Source of the DNA: Phaeobacter sp. 22II1-1F12B
GTDB taxonomy: Bacteria > Pseudomonadota > Alphaproteobacteria > Rhodobacterales > Rhodobacteraceae
Assembly (NCBI RefSeq): GCF_002210165.1
Contig: NZ_AQQP01000005.1
Span: 248,001-312,000, forward strand
DNA: 64,000 nt
Direction of reading: 5' to 3'
In this document: in pieces, positions 26,069 through 36,300 of the stretch
How positions within the stretch are numbered: position 1 is the first letter of the stretch
Layout of the letters: each line of letters starts with the position of its first letter
Made by a program: the position numbers and the translations under genes
The notes under the pieces: model-generated
The model's input: the letters and a program-made list of their open reading frames with translations, nothing else
Databases searched by the model: none
Told to the model about the DNA's origin: nothing

Positions 26069-26686
26069 TTACATGAAAACGAAATAGCCGGTCGTGCCGA
26101 CCGCGCCAAGGAACAGGAAGGCCAGCAGGCAGAAGAGACCGTCGCGCACCAGAAGGCCCAGCGCGAAGAGGACAACTGCGGAGCCAAGCAGCGAAGAGCT
26201 GAACGGCACGAGTTCCAAAAGCGGCATCAGGGAGCCGCAGATCAGGCAGGCCGTTTCGGTGACCCATCGCGCGGGGCGGCGCACAAGCAGGCTAAGCCTC
26301 TTGCGGGAATACCGGTCGAGAAAGGCCGCCGGTTTTTCCATTTTTTCGGTTGCATCGCGCAGCTTATCCGACGGAATACGCCGCTTCATCAGCCAGTCAG
26401 GCAGCCACAAATGGTCGCGGTTCAGCAGCATCTGGATCGACACCAGAGCGATCAGCGCACCGCAGATGCTCGAGAACAAGGGAATACCCGACAGCGGGGT
26501 CACGACCGCCAGCGCCGGGGCCATCAGGACCGGTACGAAAGAAGCCTCACCTAGGGACTCAATCGCTTCGCGCAGAGAGGTTTTTTCACCCGTTGCCGCG
26601 TCGCCAAGCGAGTCCACGATCTCGCTCACCGAACTTGGCCCTGCCGCCTCTGGCATCGCGCCCGCCTGATCAATACTTGTTGACAT
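26069..26686 (-). CDS. exoD: ExoD family membrane protein
   Basis: The 205-residue protein matches the ExoD family first linked to exopolysaccharide production in rhizobia: a polar N-terminus (SLREAIESLGEASFVPVLMAPALAVVTPLSGIPLFSSICG), then a central basic stretch (RPARWVTE) and two or three C-terminal helices. Its molecular activity is unknown. It lies 106 bases upstream of the pqi operon on the same strand, so shared transcription is possible. Confidence 0.85.
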   Translation of the reverse strand: MSTSIDQAGAMPEAAGPSSVSEIVDSLGDAATGEKTSLREAIESLGEASFVPVLMAPALAVVTPLSGIPLFSSICGALIALVSIQMLLNRDHLWLPDWLMKRRIPSDKLRDATEKMEKPAAFLDRYSRKRLSLLVRRPARWVTETACLICGSLMPLLELVPFSSSLLGSAVVLFALGLLVRDGLFCLLAFLFLGAVGTTGYFVFM

Positions 26687-26825
26687 GCGAAGATAACGCC
26701 GCCTTTTTCATCTGGTTCCCACCGCCAGCCGCGTATTTCGGACGTTAAGCCCATTTCCCCGGTTCGGCCCATTCAAGGCAGAGCTTCGCGATGATAGTGA
26801 GGCCGAAAGCCGCCAGAATTCAAGG

Positions 26826-29138
26826 ATGAAGAGCGTGAACGATCTGAAACGCGACCTGCTGACCACCAGCCATTGGGGTGCCTACCGTATCGACCGCGAG
26901 GGCGGTCGGGTGACTGGATTGCGCGCTTTCGAGGAAGACAGCGACCCTTCACCCATCGGGCAGGGCATCGTCGATGTGCTGGATGCGCCAACCCGTATTT
27001 CGCAGCCGATGATCCGGAAAAGCTGGCTTGAGGGCGGGCCCGGCACCGCCGGAGACCAGCGCGGCAAGGAGGCCTTTGTGCCGGTCAGTTGGGCCGAGGC
27101 GAGCCGTCTGGTCGCCGGAGAGCTTGACCGGGTGCGACGCGAACATGGCAATCAGGCGATCTATGCCGGGTCTTATGGCTGGGCCAGCGCCGGGCGATTC
27201 CACCATGCGCAAAGCCAGATGAAACGGTTTCTGAACTGCATCGGTGGGTTCACCCGCTCGGTGAACACTTACAGCTATGCCGCTGCCGAGGTGATCGTGC
27301 CGCATGTGCTGGGCAGCTTCTTTGACCATCTGGCCCGCACCACGAGCTGGGAGTCCATCGCCGAGAACTGCGAGCTCTTCGTGGCCTTTGGTGGGGTGCC
27401 GCTGAAAAACGGGCAGATTTCCCAAGGCGGTCTGGGCAATCACGTCCAGAAAGCGGGCGTTCTGAAAGCGCATGAAAACGGCGTTGCCTTCGTGAATATC
27501 TCGCCGCTGCGCTCGGACGTGATGGAGGATGTGGGCGCGGATTGGCTCACGCCCCGCCCGTCGACCGATGCCGCGCTGATGCTGGGGCTTGCGGGGGTGC
27601 TGCTCGAGGAAGGTCTGCACGACGCGGGTTTCCTCGATCGCTACACGGTTGGTTTCGAGCAGCTTGCCGATTACCTGCGCGGCAAAGAGGACGGCATCGT
27701 CAAGAACGCCGAATGGGCGGCCGAAATCTGCGCCCTGCCCGCCGAGAAGATTCGCGAACTTGCCCGGACGATGGCCGCGAAACGCACGATGATCTCGGTG
27801 AGCTGGTCGCTGACCCGACAGGATCACGGCGAGCAACCCTATTGGGCATCCATCGCGCTGGCCTCAATGCTGGGCCAGATGGGCCAGCCCGGGACCGGCA
27901 TCGGCTTTGGCTATTCGGCGATGAACTATCTGGGCGCGACGCGGCGCGAAATCGACTATGCCGCGCTGCCACAGGGGCAGAACGGGGTGAGCGATTTCAT
28001 CCCCGTCGCGCGCGTCACCGAGATGCTGGAAAACCCCGGTGCGCCTTACGATTACAACGGCCAGCGCCGCACCTATCCCGATATCAAGCTGGTCTGGTGG
28101 TCGGGCGGCAACCCGTTCCACCATCATCAGGACCTGAACCGGATGCGGCGCGCATGGGCGCGGCCTGAAACCATCATCGCGAACGAATGGTGCTGGAACG
28201 CGCTGGCGAAACATGCTGATATCGTGCTGCCCTGCACCACGACGATGGAGCGTTCGGATATCGCTCTGACCTCGCGCGATCCCTACCAGATGGTGATGGA
28301 CCGGGTGATGGAACCGGTCGGACAGGCGCGCGACGACCATGACATCTTTCGCGGCATCGCGGCGGAAATAGGGGTCGAGGAAGCCTTTACCGAGAACCGC
28401 AACCCCGAGGAATGGCAGCGCTGGATCTATGACGTGTCGCGCCAGCAGGCAGCGCGTAGCGGGGTCGAGATGCCAAGCTGGGATACATTCCAGCGCGACG
28501 GCTGGTTCCGCGTCCCGCCGCCGGAAAAGCCAACGGTGATGATGGATGAATTTTACGCCGATCCCGAGGCGCATCCTCTGAAGACGCCCAGCGGCAAGAT
28601 CGAACTATTTTCTGATAGGATTGCCGGGTTTGCCTATGACGATTGCCCCGGCCACCCGGCGTGGATGGAGCCGCGCGAATGGCTGGGGGCCGCGCCCGAG
28701 GGCGCCTTGCACATGATTTCAAACCAGCCGCGCACCAAGCTGCATTCGCAGCTGGATCACGGCTCGGTCAGCCGCGCGGATCGTATCCAGGGGCGCGAGC
28801 CGCTTTTGATGAACCCCGAGGACGCGAAAGCGCGGGGGTTAAGCGAAGGACAGATCCTGCGGGTCTATAACGCGCGGGGCGCCTGCCTTGCGGGGCTACG
28901 GATCAGTGACGAGATCATGCCGGGTGTCATTCAGATCAGCACCGGCGCGTGGTACGACCCCGATGGCGATACCTGCCGACATGGCAATCCGAATGCGGTG
29001 ACGCTCGACAAGGGCACGTCGCGCCTTGCGCAGGGACCGACCGCGCATTCCTGCCTTGTCATGGTCGAGGCCTTTGACGGCCCCCTGCCCGACACGCAGG
29101 CCCATGTGCCGCCGGAAATCCTGCCCGCGCGGGGGTGA
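26826..29138 (+). CDS. bisC: Molybdopterin oxidoreductase of the biotin sulfoxide/TMAO/DMSO reductase group (BisC-like)
   Basis: The 770-residue protein is a bis-MGD enzyme without N-terminal [4Fe-4S] cysteines and without a Tat signal, as in cytoplasmic BisC. The Mo ligand is expected to be Ser116 in YAGSYGWASAG, which distinguishes the DMSO/TMAO/biotin-sulfoxide group. VWWSGGNPFHHHQDLNRMRRA and the C-terminal TGAWYDPDGD are further family landmarks. It probably reduces S- or N-oxides such as methionine or biotin sulfoxide. The start could also be the GTG at 26835, which has better spacing to AAGGA. Its stop is 3 bases from the convergent histidine kinase stop. Confidence 0.88.
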   Translation: MKSVNDLKRDLLTTSHWGAYRIDREGGRVTGLRAFEEDSDPSPIGQGIVDVLDAPTRISQPMIRKSWLEGGPGTAGDQRGKEAFVPVSWAEASRLVAGELDRVRREHGNQAIYAGSYGWASAGRFHHAQSQMKRFLNCIGGFTRSVNTYSYAAAEVIVPHVLGSFFDHLARTTSWESIAENCELFVAFGGVPLKNGQISQGGLGNHVQKAGVLKAHENGVAFVNISPLRSDVMEDVGADWLTPRPSTDAALMLGLAGVLLEEGLHDAGFLDRYTVGFEQLADYLRGKEDGIVKNAEWAAEICALPAEKIRELARTMAAKRTMISVSWSLTRQDHGEQPYWASIALASMLGQMGQPGTGIGFGYSAMNYLGATRREIDYAALPQGQNGVSDFIPVARVTEMLENPGAPYDYNGQRRTYPDIKLVWWSGGNPFHHHQDLNRMRRAWARPETIIANEWCWNALAKHADIVLPCTTTMERSDIALTSRDPYQMVMDRVMEPVGQARDDHDIFRGIAAEIGVEEAFTENRNPEEWQRWIYDVSRQQAARSGVEMPSWDTFQRDGWFRVPPPEKPTVMMDEFYADPEAHPLKTPSGKIELFSDRIAGFAYDDCPGHPAWMEPREWLGAAPEGALHMISNQPRTKLHSQLDHGSVSRADRIQGREPLLMNPEDAKARGLSEGQILRVYNARGACLAGLRISDEIMPGVIQISTGAWYDPDGDTCRHGNPNAVTLDKGTSRLAQGPTAHSCLVMVEAFDGPLPDTQAHVPPEILPARG

Positions 29139-29141
29139 GGA

Positions 29142-30509
29142 TCAGCTTTCCATCGCTACCTGCGCGGGAAACCGGATCGACACGCAGAGGCCGGGCGCAT
29201 TGTCCGATAGTTGCATGCTGGCCTCGTGCAGTTGCGCCACGACCGAGACAAAGCTGAGGCCAAGCCCGCTGCCCGGCGTGTTGCGGCTGCGGTCGAGGCG
29301 ATAGAGGCGTTGAACGACCTTTTCCGCCTCTGCCTCGGGGATTCCGGGGCCGGTATCGGCCACATCAAGTACGACCTCATTGCCCTCTTGGTGTAGTCGC
29401 ACGGATATCTCGGTGCCTGCAGGCGTATGGCGGATCGCGTTTTCGATCAGGTTCGCCATGAGTTGCAACAGCAGGTTCCGCTCTCCGAGGACCGGAGCGA
29501 CATTGGGCGCGGTATCGACCGTCAGCTGGTGGCCGCTGTCATTGACCATCGGTTCGTAAAGTTCGACGCAGGTTTCCACCAGCGCCCCCATATCGAGCCG
29601 GGAGAATTGCGACTTGGGCGAGCCGGATTCGATCTGCGCGATCTGGAGCAGTGCGTGAAAGACCGACACGATGCGTTCCAGTTCCTCATTCGCCGCATCG
29701 ACCAGCGCGCGCGACTCGCCATCGAGATCCGGGTCGCGGGACAGGTCATCCAGATGCACGGCGACGCGCTGGATCGGGGTTTTCAGATCATGGGCGATAT
29801 CCGAAGACACCTGCCGCAGCGAATTGACCGAACTTTCCTGCGCCCGTGCCATCTGGTCGATCTTGGCACCGATTTCCGCAAGGTCGTCGGTCCAGCCCTT
29901 GCCCGGACGCACCCGCGCCGCAAGGTTGCCGGTGGTCAGTTGATCGAGCGTGTGCCCGACCTGCTGAACATGCCGCGCCCCGCGCCGGGCTAGGTAGTAG
30001 CCGCCGCTCAACGCGATCAGGATGGTCGGAAGCAAGCTGAGCACGAGGATGTTGAAGAACACGCCGCGCAGGGCGGTGATTTCACTGCGGGATCGCGCCA
30101 CCGTCAGTTGTCCGCCGTAAAGCTGTGTGGTCAGCGCGAGGTACTGGCCATGCAACTGCGGGCTGTTTTCGTCGAATGAGACCACGTGATAACCTTCGCT
30201 GTCGCGCTTGATCGCGGCGTTACCAAAACGGCGGCGGGTCGGTGAGACATAGCTGAGGATCATGCGTTCGGGATCGGTTTCTGCGGCCTCGGCCTGCACC
30301 AGTCTGGCGAGCGCATTGGCGCTTGGCGCGGCGCGGAATCCGGCGAGGTCCTGCGTCAGATCGGCCCGCATCGCCTGCTCCATCGAACGCTGGGTGAAGA
30401 CATAGCTGGCCCCAAGGCTCAGCAGGCTGACGGCCGCAAAGACAAGGACCAGCCCCAAGGCCAGCCGCAGCGGCATGGAGCGCAGCAGGGAAGGTCTGCG
30501 CACGCTCAT
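29142..30509 (-). CDS. Sensor histidine kinase of a two-component system
   Basis: The 455-residue kinase has membrane helices at about 14-38 and 150-173, enclosing a periplasmic sensor of about 110 residues. It continues with HAMP (LTTGNLAARV), a HisKA box with phosphorylatable His near residue 240 (SDIAHDLKTPIQR), and HATPase motifs N (LMANLIENAIRHT), G1 (DTGPGIP) and G2 (GSGLGLSF). The signal is unknown. It overlaps the response regulator by 4 bp and is read after it. Confidence 0.92.
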   Translation of the reverse strand: MSVRRPSLLRSMPLRLALGLVLVFAAVSLLSLGASYVFTQRSMEQAMRADLTQDLAGFRAAPSANALARLVQAEAAETDPERMILSYVSPTRRRFGNAAIKRDSEGYHVVSFDENSPQLHGQYLALTTQLYGGQLTVARSRSEITALRGVFFNILVLSLLPTILIALSGGYYLARRGARHVQQVGHTLDQLTTGNLAARVRPGKGWTDDLAEIGAKIDQMARAQESSVNSLRQVSSDIAHDLKTPIQRVAVHLDDLSRDPDLDGESRALVDAANEELERIVSVFHALLQIAQIESGSPKSQFSRLDMGALVETCVELYEPMVNDSGHQLTVDTAPNVAPVLGERNLLLQLMANLIENAIRHTPAGTEISVRLHQEGNEVVLDVADTGPGIPEAEAEKVVQRLYRLDRSRNTPGSGLGLSFVSVVAQLHEASMQLSDNAPGLCVSIRFPAQVAMES

Positions 30510-31177
30510 GCGTCGATCCGGTAACCCGCGCCGCGCACGGTCTTGATCAGCTCGCTTTCGAACGGCTTGTCCACTTTGGCGCGCAAACGGCTGATATGGG
30601 TTTCCACCACGTTCGTGCCGGGATCAAAGCTTATGTCCCAGATCGCCTCGAGCAGCATGGTGCGTGTCTGCACCCGCCCCTTGCGGCGCAACAGGTGCTC
30701 CAGAATGGCGAATTCGCGCGGCAGCAGATCGATCTCTGTCCCGCTGCGGGTGACGCGGCGCGAGATCAGGTCCATTTCCAGATCCCCGGCCCGCAGGACG
30801 CTTTCCCGGTCGATGGATTGCGGGCGGCGCGACAGGGCCGCGACGCGCGCGGAAAGTTCCCCGAAGGCGAAGGGTTTGACGAGGTAATCGTCACCCCCCG
30901 CGTTCAGCCCCTCGATCCGGTCATCGACGCTGCCGAGCGAGGTCAGGAACAGGACCGGCGTCAGGTTGCCCGCGCCGCGCAATGTCTTCACCAGCGTCAT
31001 GCCGTCGATTTCGGGCAGCATCCGGTCGACGATCATCACGTCATAGGTGCCGGAGGTTGCCTGTATCAGCCCCTCGCGCCCGTCGGCGACGAGATCCACG
31101 CTCGCCCCTTCCTCGCGCAGGCCGCGGGCGATGTATTCTCCGGTTGTCACGTCGTCTTCCACGACCAGCAGTTTCAT
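30506..31177 (-). CDS. OmpR-family response regulator
   Basis: The 223-residue regulator has a receiver domain (LLVVEDDVTTGEYIARGL, phospho-acceptor Asp in VMIVDRMLPEIDGM, Lys in DDYLVKPFAFGEL) and a C-terminal winged helix (LLPREFAILEHLLRRKGRVQTRTMLLEAIW). I start it at the ATG 31177, six bases after GAGG, rather than at longer frames. It is divergent from htrA across 228 bases, so the protease gene is a natural target. Confidence 0.92.
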   Translation of the reverse strand: MKLLVVEDDVTTGEYIARGLREEGASVDLVADGREGLIQATSGTYDVMIVDRMLPEIDGMTLVKTLRGAGNLTPVLFLTSLGSVDDRIEGLNAGGDDYLVKPFAFGELSARVAALSRRPQSIDRESVLRAGDLEMDLISRRVTRSGTEIDLLPREFAILEHLLRRKGRVQTRTMLLEAIWDISFDPGTNVVETHISRLRAKVDKPFESELIKTVRGAGYRIDA

Positions 31178-31405
31178 CATCCACCTCGCAGTTCGGTCCC
31201 GCATGAAAAGCGCCCGGGATCATCAGTTAGGCGCTATCGCGGTTTCTATCCAGTCACATGCGCCGATCGGTTGCCTGTTTGGAAATTACAAATAGTCAAT
31301 CCTGCCGGAAAATCCGCAGCTAACATATTTGTATAGTTCCGCGAAGATGGCTGTGAGGATCGGGGCTCAGATAGGGTGCAGAGTTTTTGAGGAACGGAGT
31401 ATCCC

Positions 31406-32512
31406 ATGATCACTACGAAAAGCACACGTCTGGCCGGGGTCGTCCTGAGTGCCGCGCTGGCTTCGTCCAGCCTTGTCGCGGTGTCGGCCCAGCCAGCCCT
31501 GGCCGTTCCGGCGGGCGGCTACGGCGATCTGGTCGAGCAGGTCTCGCCCAGTGTCGTCTTTATCGAGGTCACCGAAAAGGCCGGTGAAGCCGCAACCCCG
31601 CAACTGCCCGAGAACATGCCCGAAGAACTGCGCAAGCAGTTCGAGAAGATGATGCCGCAGGGCGGCGAACGCGCACCGATGCGCGGTGTCGGGTCCGGGT
31701 TCATCATTTCGAATGACGGTCTGGTTGTCACGAACCACCACGTCGTCAGCGGCGCTGACAGCGTCAAGGTCAAGCTTTCGGACGGACGCAGCCTGTCCGC
31801 CGAAGTGATCGGCAGCGATCCACTCACGGACGTCGCTTTGCTGCGGATCACCGCCGACGCGGATCTCCCCGCGGTTGCCTTTGGTGACTCGGATGAGATG
31901 CGCGTCGGTGACGAAGTCGTCGCGGTCGGCAACCCGTTCGGTCTTGGCGGCACGGTCACCTCGGGGATCATCTCGGCCAAGTCGCGCAATATCAACGCGG
32001 GTCCTTACGATGATTTCATCCAGACCGACGCCGCGATCAACCGGGGCAACTCGGGCGGGCCGCTGTTCAACAATGACGGCGAAGTTATCGGCATGAATAC
32101 CGCGATCTTCTCGCCCGATGGCGGGTCGGTAGGCATCGGTTTTGCCGTACCGTCCGACCTTGTTCGCGACATCGTGGCCGACCTTGAAGACGACGGGAAC
32201 ATCACCCGCGGCTGGCTTGGCGTGCAGATCAAACCGATGTCGCAAGAGATCGCTTCGGTGCTTGGCTACGACATGCCGAAAGGTGCCGTGATCGAAAAAA
32301 TCAGCGATGACAGTCCGGCGGACAAGGGAGGGTTGAAAAACGGCGACATCATCCTTTCATTCAATGGCACGGACATCACCGAATTGCGCGACCTCACCCG
32401 CGCGGTGGCGGGAACCACGCCGGACCAGAAAGCCCAAGTTGTGGTCCTGCGCAAAGGCAAGGAAGTCACCGAAGAGGTGACGGTGGGCACGCTGGGAGAA
32501 GAGAACGCCTGA
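31406..32512 (+). CDS. htrA: HtrA/Deg-type periplasmic serine protease with one PDZ domain
   Basis: The 368-residue protein has a Sec signal (residues 1-33, AQPALA). The trypsin-like triad is visible as His112 (TNHHVV), Asp142 (LTDVALL) and Ser216 (RGNSGGPL). Only one PDZ domain follows (residues about 265-360, GWLGVQIKPMSQEIASVLGYDMPKGAVI). DegP and DegQ have two; a single PDZ is the DegS layout, but a cleavable signal argues for a soluble periplasmic quality-control protease. Its placement opposite a two-component pair suggests envelope-stress control. Confidence 0.92.
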   Translation: MITTKSTRLAGVVLSAALASSSLVAVSAQPALAVPAGGYGDLVEQVSPSVVFIEVTEKAGEAATPQLPENMPEELRKQFEKMMPQGGERAPMRGVGSGFIISNDGLVVTNHHVVSGADSVKVKLSDGRSLSAEVIGSDPLTDVALLRITADADLPAVAFGDSDEMRVGDEVVAVGNPFGLGGTVTSGIISAKSRNINAGPYDDFIQTDAAINRGNSGGPLFNNDGEVIGMNTAIFSPDGGSVGIGFAVPSDLVRDIVADLEDDGNITRGWLGVQIKPMSQEIASVLGYDMPKGAVIEKISDDSPADKGGLKNGDIILSFNGTDITELRDLTRAVAGTTPDQKAQVVVLRKGKEVTEEVTVGTLGEENA

Positions 32513-32580
32513 GCCAGCCCATCGTAGCGTCCGACCCGGTACACCCCATCGGGCCGGGCGCAAAATTCGGGGGTGATACC

Positions 32581-32610
32581 CGTACACCGTCTGTGCACCC
32601 CCTGTGCATC
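32581..32610. promoter_or_regulatory. Second 11-bp-periodic heptamer array, related to the one before phoX
   Basis: CCGTACA-CCGT-CTGTGCA-CCCC-CTGTGCA repeats the 7+4 plan of the array at 135-163, with the same CCCC spacer between the second and third units. It lies downstream of htrA and points at no nearby rightward gene. The surrounding 32513-32787 gap also contains GGTACACCCCATC at 32538. Role unknown. Confidence 0.45.
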
Positions 32611-32750
32611 GGCGATACGACAAAAGTAACGAGTTTCTTAAGGGCCAGCCAAAGCGGGCTGTTAATTTCGGCGCAAGAATCGCAGCGACCTTGTCCCATT
32701 CCGTCCTGCGAGAAGTTGACCGCTCCGTCCCGCCAGCCCTGTTAAGAGCA

Positions 32751-32785
32751 GGCCGCGCCTCCCCTCGGGGCGCGGCCTTAAACTT
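32751..32785 (+). terminator. Hairpin with U-rich tail between htrA and lrp
   Basis: GGCCGCGCC and GGCGCGGCC form a 9-bp stem (32751-32777) around a C/G-rich loop, followed rightward by TTAAACTTTTT. It suits the rightward direction best but could also stop the leftward lrp transcript, which ends immediately beside it. Confidence 0.6.
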
Positions 32786-32787
32786 TT

Positions 32788-33228
32788 TCAGACCTTGAGT
32801 TCGCGCAGGATGACGTTGGTCTGCGCGCTGCTGACTGCAGGCAGGCGAAACAGCACCTCTTCGAGAAAGGCGTTATAGGCGGTGATGTCGGCGCAGCGCA
32901 CGCGGATGTGGTAGTCGGCCTGCCCGGTGGTCGCGTAGCATTCCTGCACCTCGCTGCGCTGGATGATCGCACGGTTGAAGGCGCGGACACCTTCGGGATC
33001 GTGCCGCACAAGCTGCACGTGGATGATCGCGTGAAAGCTTTCGCCCATCCGACCGCGATCAAGCACTGCGCCATAGCGGGTGATGATCCCGGCCTCTTCA
33101 AACGCGCGGACACGACGCCAGCAGGCCGAGGTGGACATGCCAAGCTTCTCGGCCAGTTCGGCGTTGGTCAGGCGGCTGTCCTGTTCCAGCAGGGCCAGCA
33201 ACTGGCGGTCTTTGTGATCCAGGTTCAT
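32788..33228 (-). CDS. Lrp/AsnC family transcriptional regulator
   Basis: The 146-residue protein starts MNLDHKDRQLLALLEQDSRLTNAELAEKLGMSTSACWRRVRAFEEAGIITRY, a typical Lrp helix-turn-helix, and continues into a RAM effector domain (ECYATTGQADYHIRVRC). I reject the much longer frame because it reads through the intergenic region into the divergent gene. Being divergent from an indolepyruvate:ferredoxin oxidoreductase, it probably responds to aromatic or branched amino acids and controls that gene. Confidence 0.92.
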   Translation of the reverse strand: MNLDHKDRQLLALLEQDSRLTNAELAEKLGMSTSACWRRVRAFEEAGIITRYGAVLDRGRMGESFHAIIHVQLVRHDPEGVRAFNRAIIQRSEVQECYATTGQADYHIRVRCADITAYNAFLEEVLFRLPAVSSAQTNVILRELKV

Positions 33229-33243
33229 GCGAACTCCTATACC

Positions 33244-33316
33244 GGAAATCCCACTTTGATCGACAGGAAAATTCACAAAATCAGGAATACACGCAAATCC
33301 TGACAGGAAATTCCAC
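33244..33316. promoter_or_regulatory. Repeated GGAAAT/TCCAC elements in the lrp-oxidoreductase promoter
   Basis: Related motifs occur at 33244 (GGAAATCCCAC), 33265 (AGGAAAATTCAC), 33282 (CAGGA) and 33304 (CAGGAAATTCCAC), the last containing the palindrome GGAAATTCC. CAGGA at 33282 also pairs with TCCTG at 33298 as a 21-bp inverted repeat. Repeated degenerate sites around two helical turns apart suit an Lrp octamer. Confidence 0.5.
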
Positions 33317-33378
33317 CCAGGACCGGGTATCATACCCTGATATGCGGGCGGGAGGACCCTGCCCAAGGAGGAGCCAGC

Positions 33379-36300
33379 ATGTCCGAGCCACGCCCCACGT
33401 TTCGATCCTATCAACTGTCCGACCGTTATGACCTTGAAACCGGTCGCGTATTCCTCACCGGTACTCAGGCGCTGGTCCGGATCATGTTCGATCAGGCACG
33501 GCGCGACCGGGCGGCGGGGCTGAACACTGGCGGGTTCGTTTCGGGCTATCGCGGCTCGCCACTGGGCGGGCTGGACCTTGAGATGTGGCGCGAGCGCAAG
33601 CGGCTTGAGACGGAAAAGATCACCTTTCTGCCTGCAGTGAACGAAGACCTTGGCGCGACGGCGGTGCTTGGCGCGCAGCAGGCGCCCCTCAGCCCGGATT
33701 GCGAGGTCGATGGGCTGTTTTCCATGTGGTACGGTAAGGGGCCGGGCGTGGACCGTTCGGGCGACGCGCTGCGCCACGGCAACGCCTATGGCTCGTCACC
33801 CAAGGGTGGCGTGCTGGTGGTTGCGGGGGATGACCACGGATGTGTGTCCTCGTCCATGCCACATCAGTCGGACGTGGCGTTCATGTCGTGGTTCATGCCA
33901 ACGCTGAACCCCGCGAGTATCGAGGAATACCTGAGTTTCGGCGAATACGGCATTGCCCTGTCGCGCTATTCCGGCACATGGGTCGGGTTCAAGGCGATCT
34001 CGGAAACCGTTGAATCCGGGCGCTCGGTCGACATCCCCGCCGACCGGGAATTCACCCTGCCCGAGATCGACCTGCCGCCGGGGGGGTTGCATATCCGAGG
34101 CTCTGACCTGCCGTCGGCTGAGATCGAAACCCGGATCGGGCACAAGCTGCGCGCGGTGGAGGCCTTTGTCGAGGCCAACCCGATTGACCACGCGATCTAT
34201 GATCTGCCCGAGGCGCATTATGGGTTTGTCACCACCGGCAAGGGGCACCTTGATCTTATGGAGGCGCTGCGCCTGCTGGGGCTTGATGAGGACACCTGCC
34301 GCCGTCTGGGGATCGACATTTACAAGGTCGGCATGGTCTGGCCGTTGGCACGGCGCGATGCGCTGGCCTTTGTGAAGGGCAAGCAGGAAGTGCTGGTTGT
34401 CGAGGAAAAGCGCGGCATTATTGAGAGCCAGTTCAAGGAGTATTTCTATGACTGGCCGGGCGACAAGCCGCAAAAGATGGTCGGCAAGCACGATGCCGCC
34501 GCGACGCGCGACCTGATCCCGTGGACGGGCGAACTCACCCCGCTGGCGCTGGTGCCGATTGTCGCCGAACGGCTGGATGCGTTCTTTCCGGATGAAAACC
34601 TGCCCGCCCGCGCCGCCGCGCTGACCGAGGAAAACCCTCCGGTGCTGAATGTTTCCGGCGCGACGCGGACGCCCTATTTCTGTTCAGGCTGCCCGCATAA
34701 CACCTCGACCAAGGTGCCCGAGGGCAGCAGCGCCATGAGCGGGATCGGCTGTCACGTGATGGCAAGCTGGATGAACCGTTCCACCGGTGGGTTCGCGCAG
34801 ATGGGCGGCGAAGGTGTTCCAGTGGCCGTCGCGCAAAAGTTCAATGGCAACAAGCACGTGTTCCAGAACCTTGGCGAAGGGACTTGGTATCATTCAGGTT
34901 CCATGGCGATCCGTCAGGCGGTCGCGACCAAGGCGAACATCACCTACAAGATCCTTTACAATGACGCCGTGGCGATGACGGGCGGACAGCCTGTCGATGG
35001 TCCGGTAAGCGTGGATGGCATCGCGTGGAACGCGCGGGCCGAAGGCGTTGACCGGATCGCGCTGGTCAGTGACGCGATTGAAAAATTCACCAAGGGCGAT
35101 TTCCCGCCGGGCACGTCCTTTCATGACCGCGCGGATCTCGACACGGTCCAGCGCGAATTGCGCGACATCAAGGGCGTGACGGTGCTGATCTACGAGCAGA
35201 CCTGCGCCACGGAAAAACGCCGCCGGCGCAAGCGCGGCACGATGGAAGACCCGGACAAGTTCGTGATGATCAACGATCTGGTCTGTGAAGGCTGCGGCGA
35301 TTGCTCGGTCCAGTCCAACTGTCTAAGCGTGGAACCGGTGGAAACCGAATTCGGGCGCAAACGGCAGATCAACCAGAACACCTGCAACAAGGATTTCTCC
35401 TGCGTGCAGGGCTTCTGCCCCAGTTTCGTGACCGTCTCGGGCGTGAAGCGGCGCAAGAAGAGCGGCGCGGATGTGGATGTGGCCGCGTTGCTGGCTGAGG
35501 TCAAAGCCCCTGCTCTGCCCGCTCTGGACAAACCTTTTGACCTGCTGGTGACGGGTGTAGGCGGCACCGGAGTCGTGACGGTTGGTGCCTTGGTGACGAT
35601 GGCCGCACATCTGGAAGGAATGGGCTCGAGCGTGCTGGATTTCACCGGTTTCGCGCAGAAATTCGGCACGGTGCTGAGCTATATCCGGCTGGGTCGCGGA
35701 CCGGATGACATCCATCAGGTACGCATCGAAAACGCCGGCGCGGATGCGGTGATCGGCTGTGACGTGGTGGTGTCCTCGGCGCCCAAAGCCTCGGCCCATT
35801 ACCGCCGGGGCAGCCGGATGGTGCTGAACACGGCGGCGATGCCGACCGGCGATCTGGTGTTGAACCGCGATGCGGACCTGAAGATCGGGCAGCGCGAAAA
35901 GGTGATCGCGGCGACGGTCGGCGAAGAGAACCTCTCGGCGCTGAACGCCAACCGTCTGGCGGAAAAGCTGATGGGCGACAGCGTGTTTGCGAACGTGATG
36001 ATGCTGGGCTTTGCCTGGCAAAAGGGTCTGGTGCCGGTCAGCGAAGGGGCGTTGAAACAGGCGATCCTGCTGAACGGGGTTGCGGTTGAAAAGAACGCGC
36101 GCGCCTTTGATCTGGGCCGCGTGATGGCGGCGAACCCGGAGGCGCTTGAGCGGGACGAGGAGAAGCCCGTTGAGACGGTGGATGACCTGATCGCGCGGCG
36201 CGCGGCCTTCCTGACCGAGTATCAGAACGCGGCCTATGCTGAACGCTACCGGGCGCGGCTTGAAAAGCTGCGCGTGGCAATGCCGGGCGATGAAGTGGCC

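Noticed and set aside
32716-32777. A small RNA driven by TTGACC at 32716 and ended by the hairpin at 32751
   Set aside because: The would-be start site falls inside the hairpin itself, so no meaningful transcript remains.
33229-33777. A long N-terminal extension of the Lrp regulator
   Set aside because: It would read through the divergent promoter and the start of the ferredoxin oxidoreductase; the Lrp domain starts at MNLDHKD.
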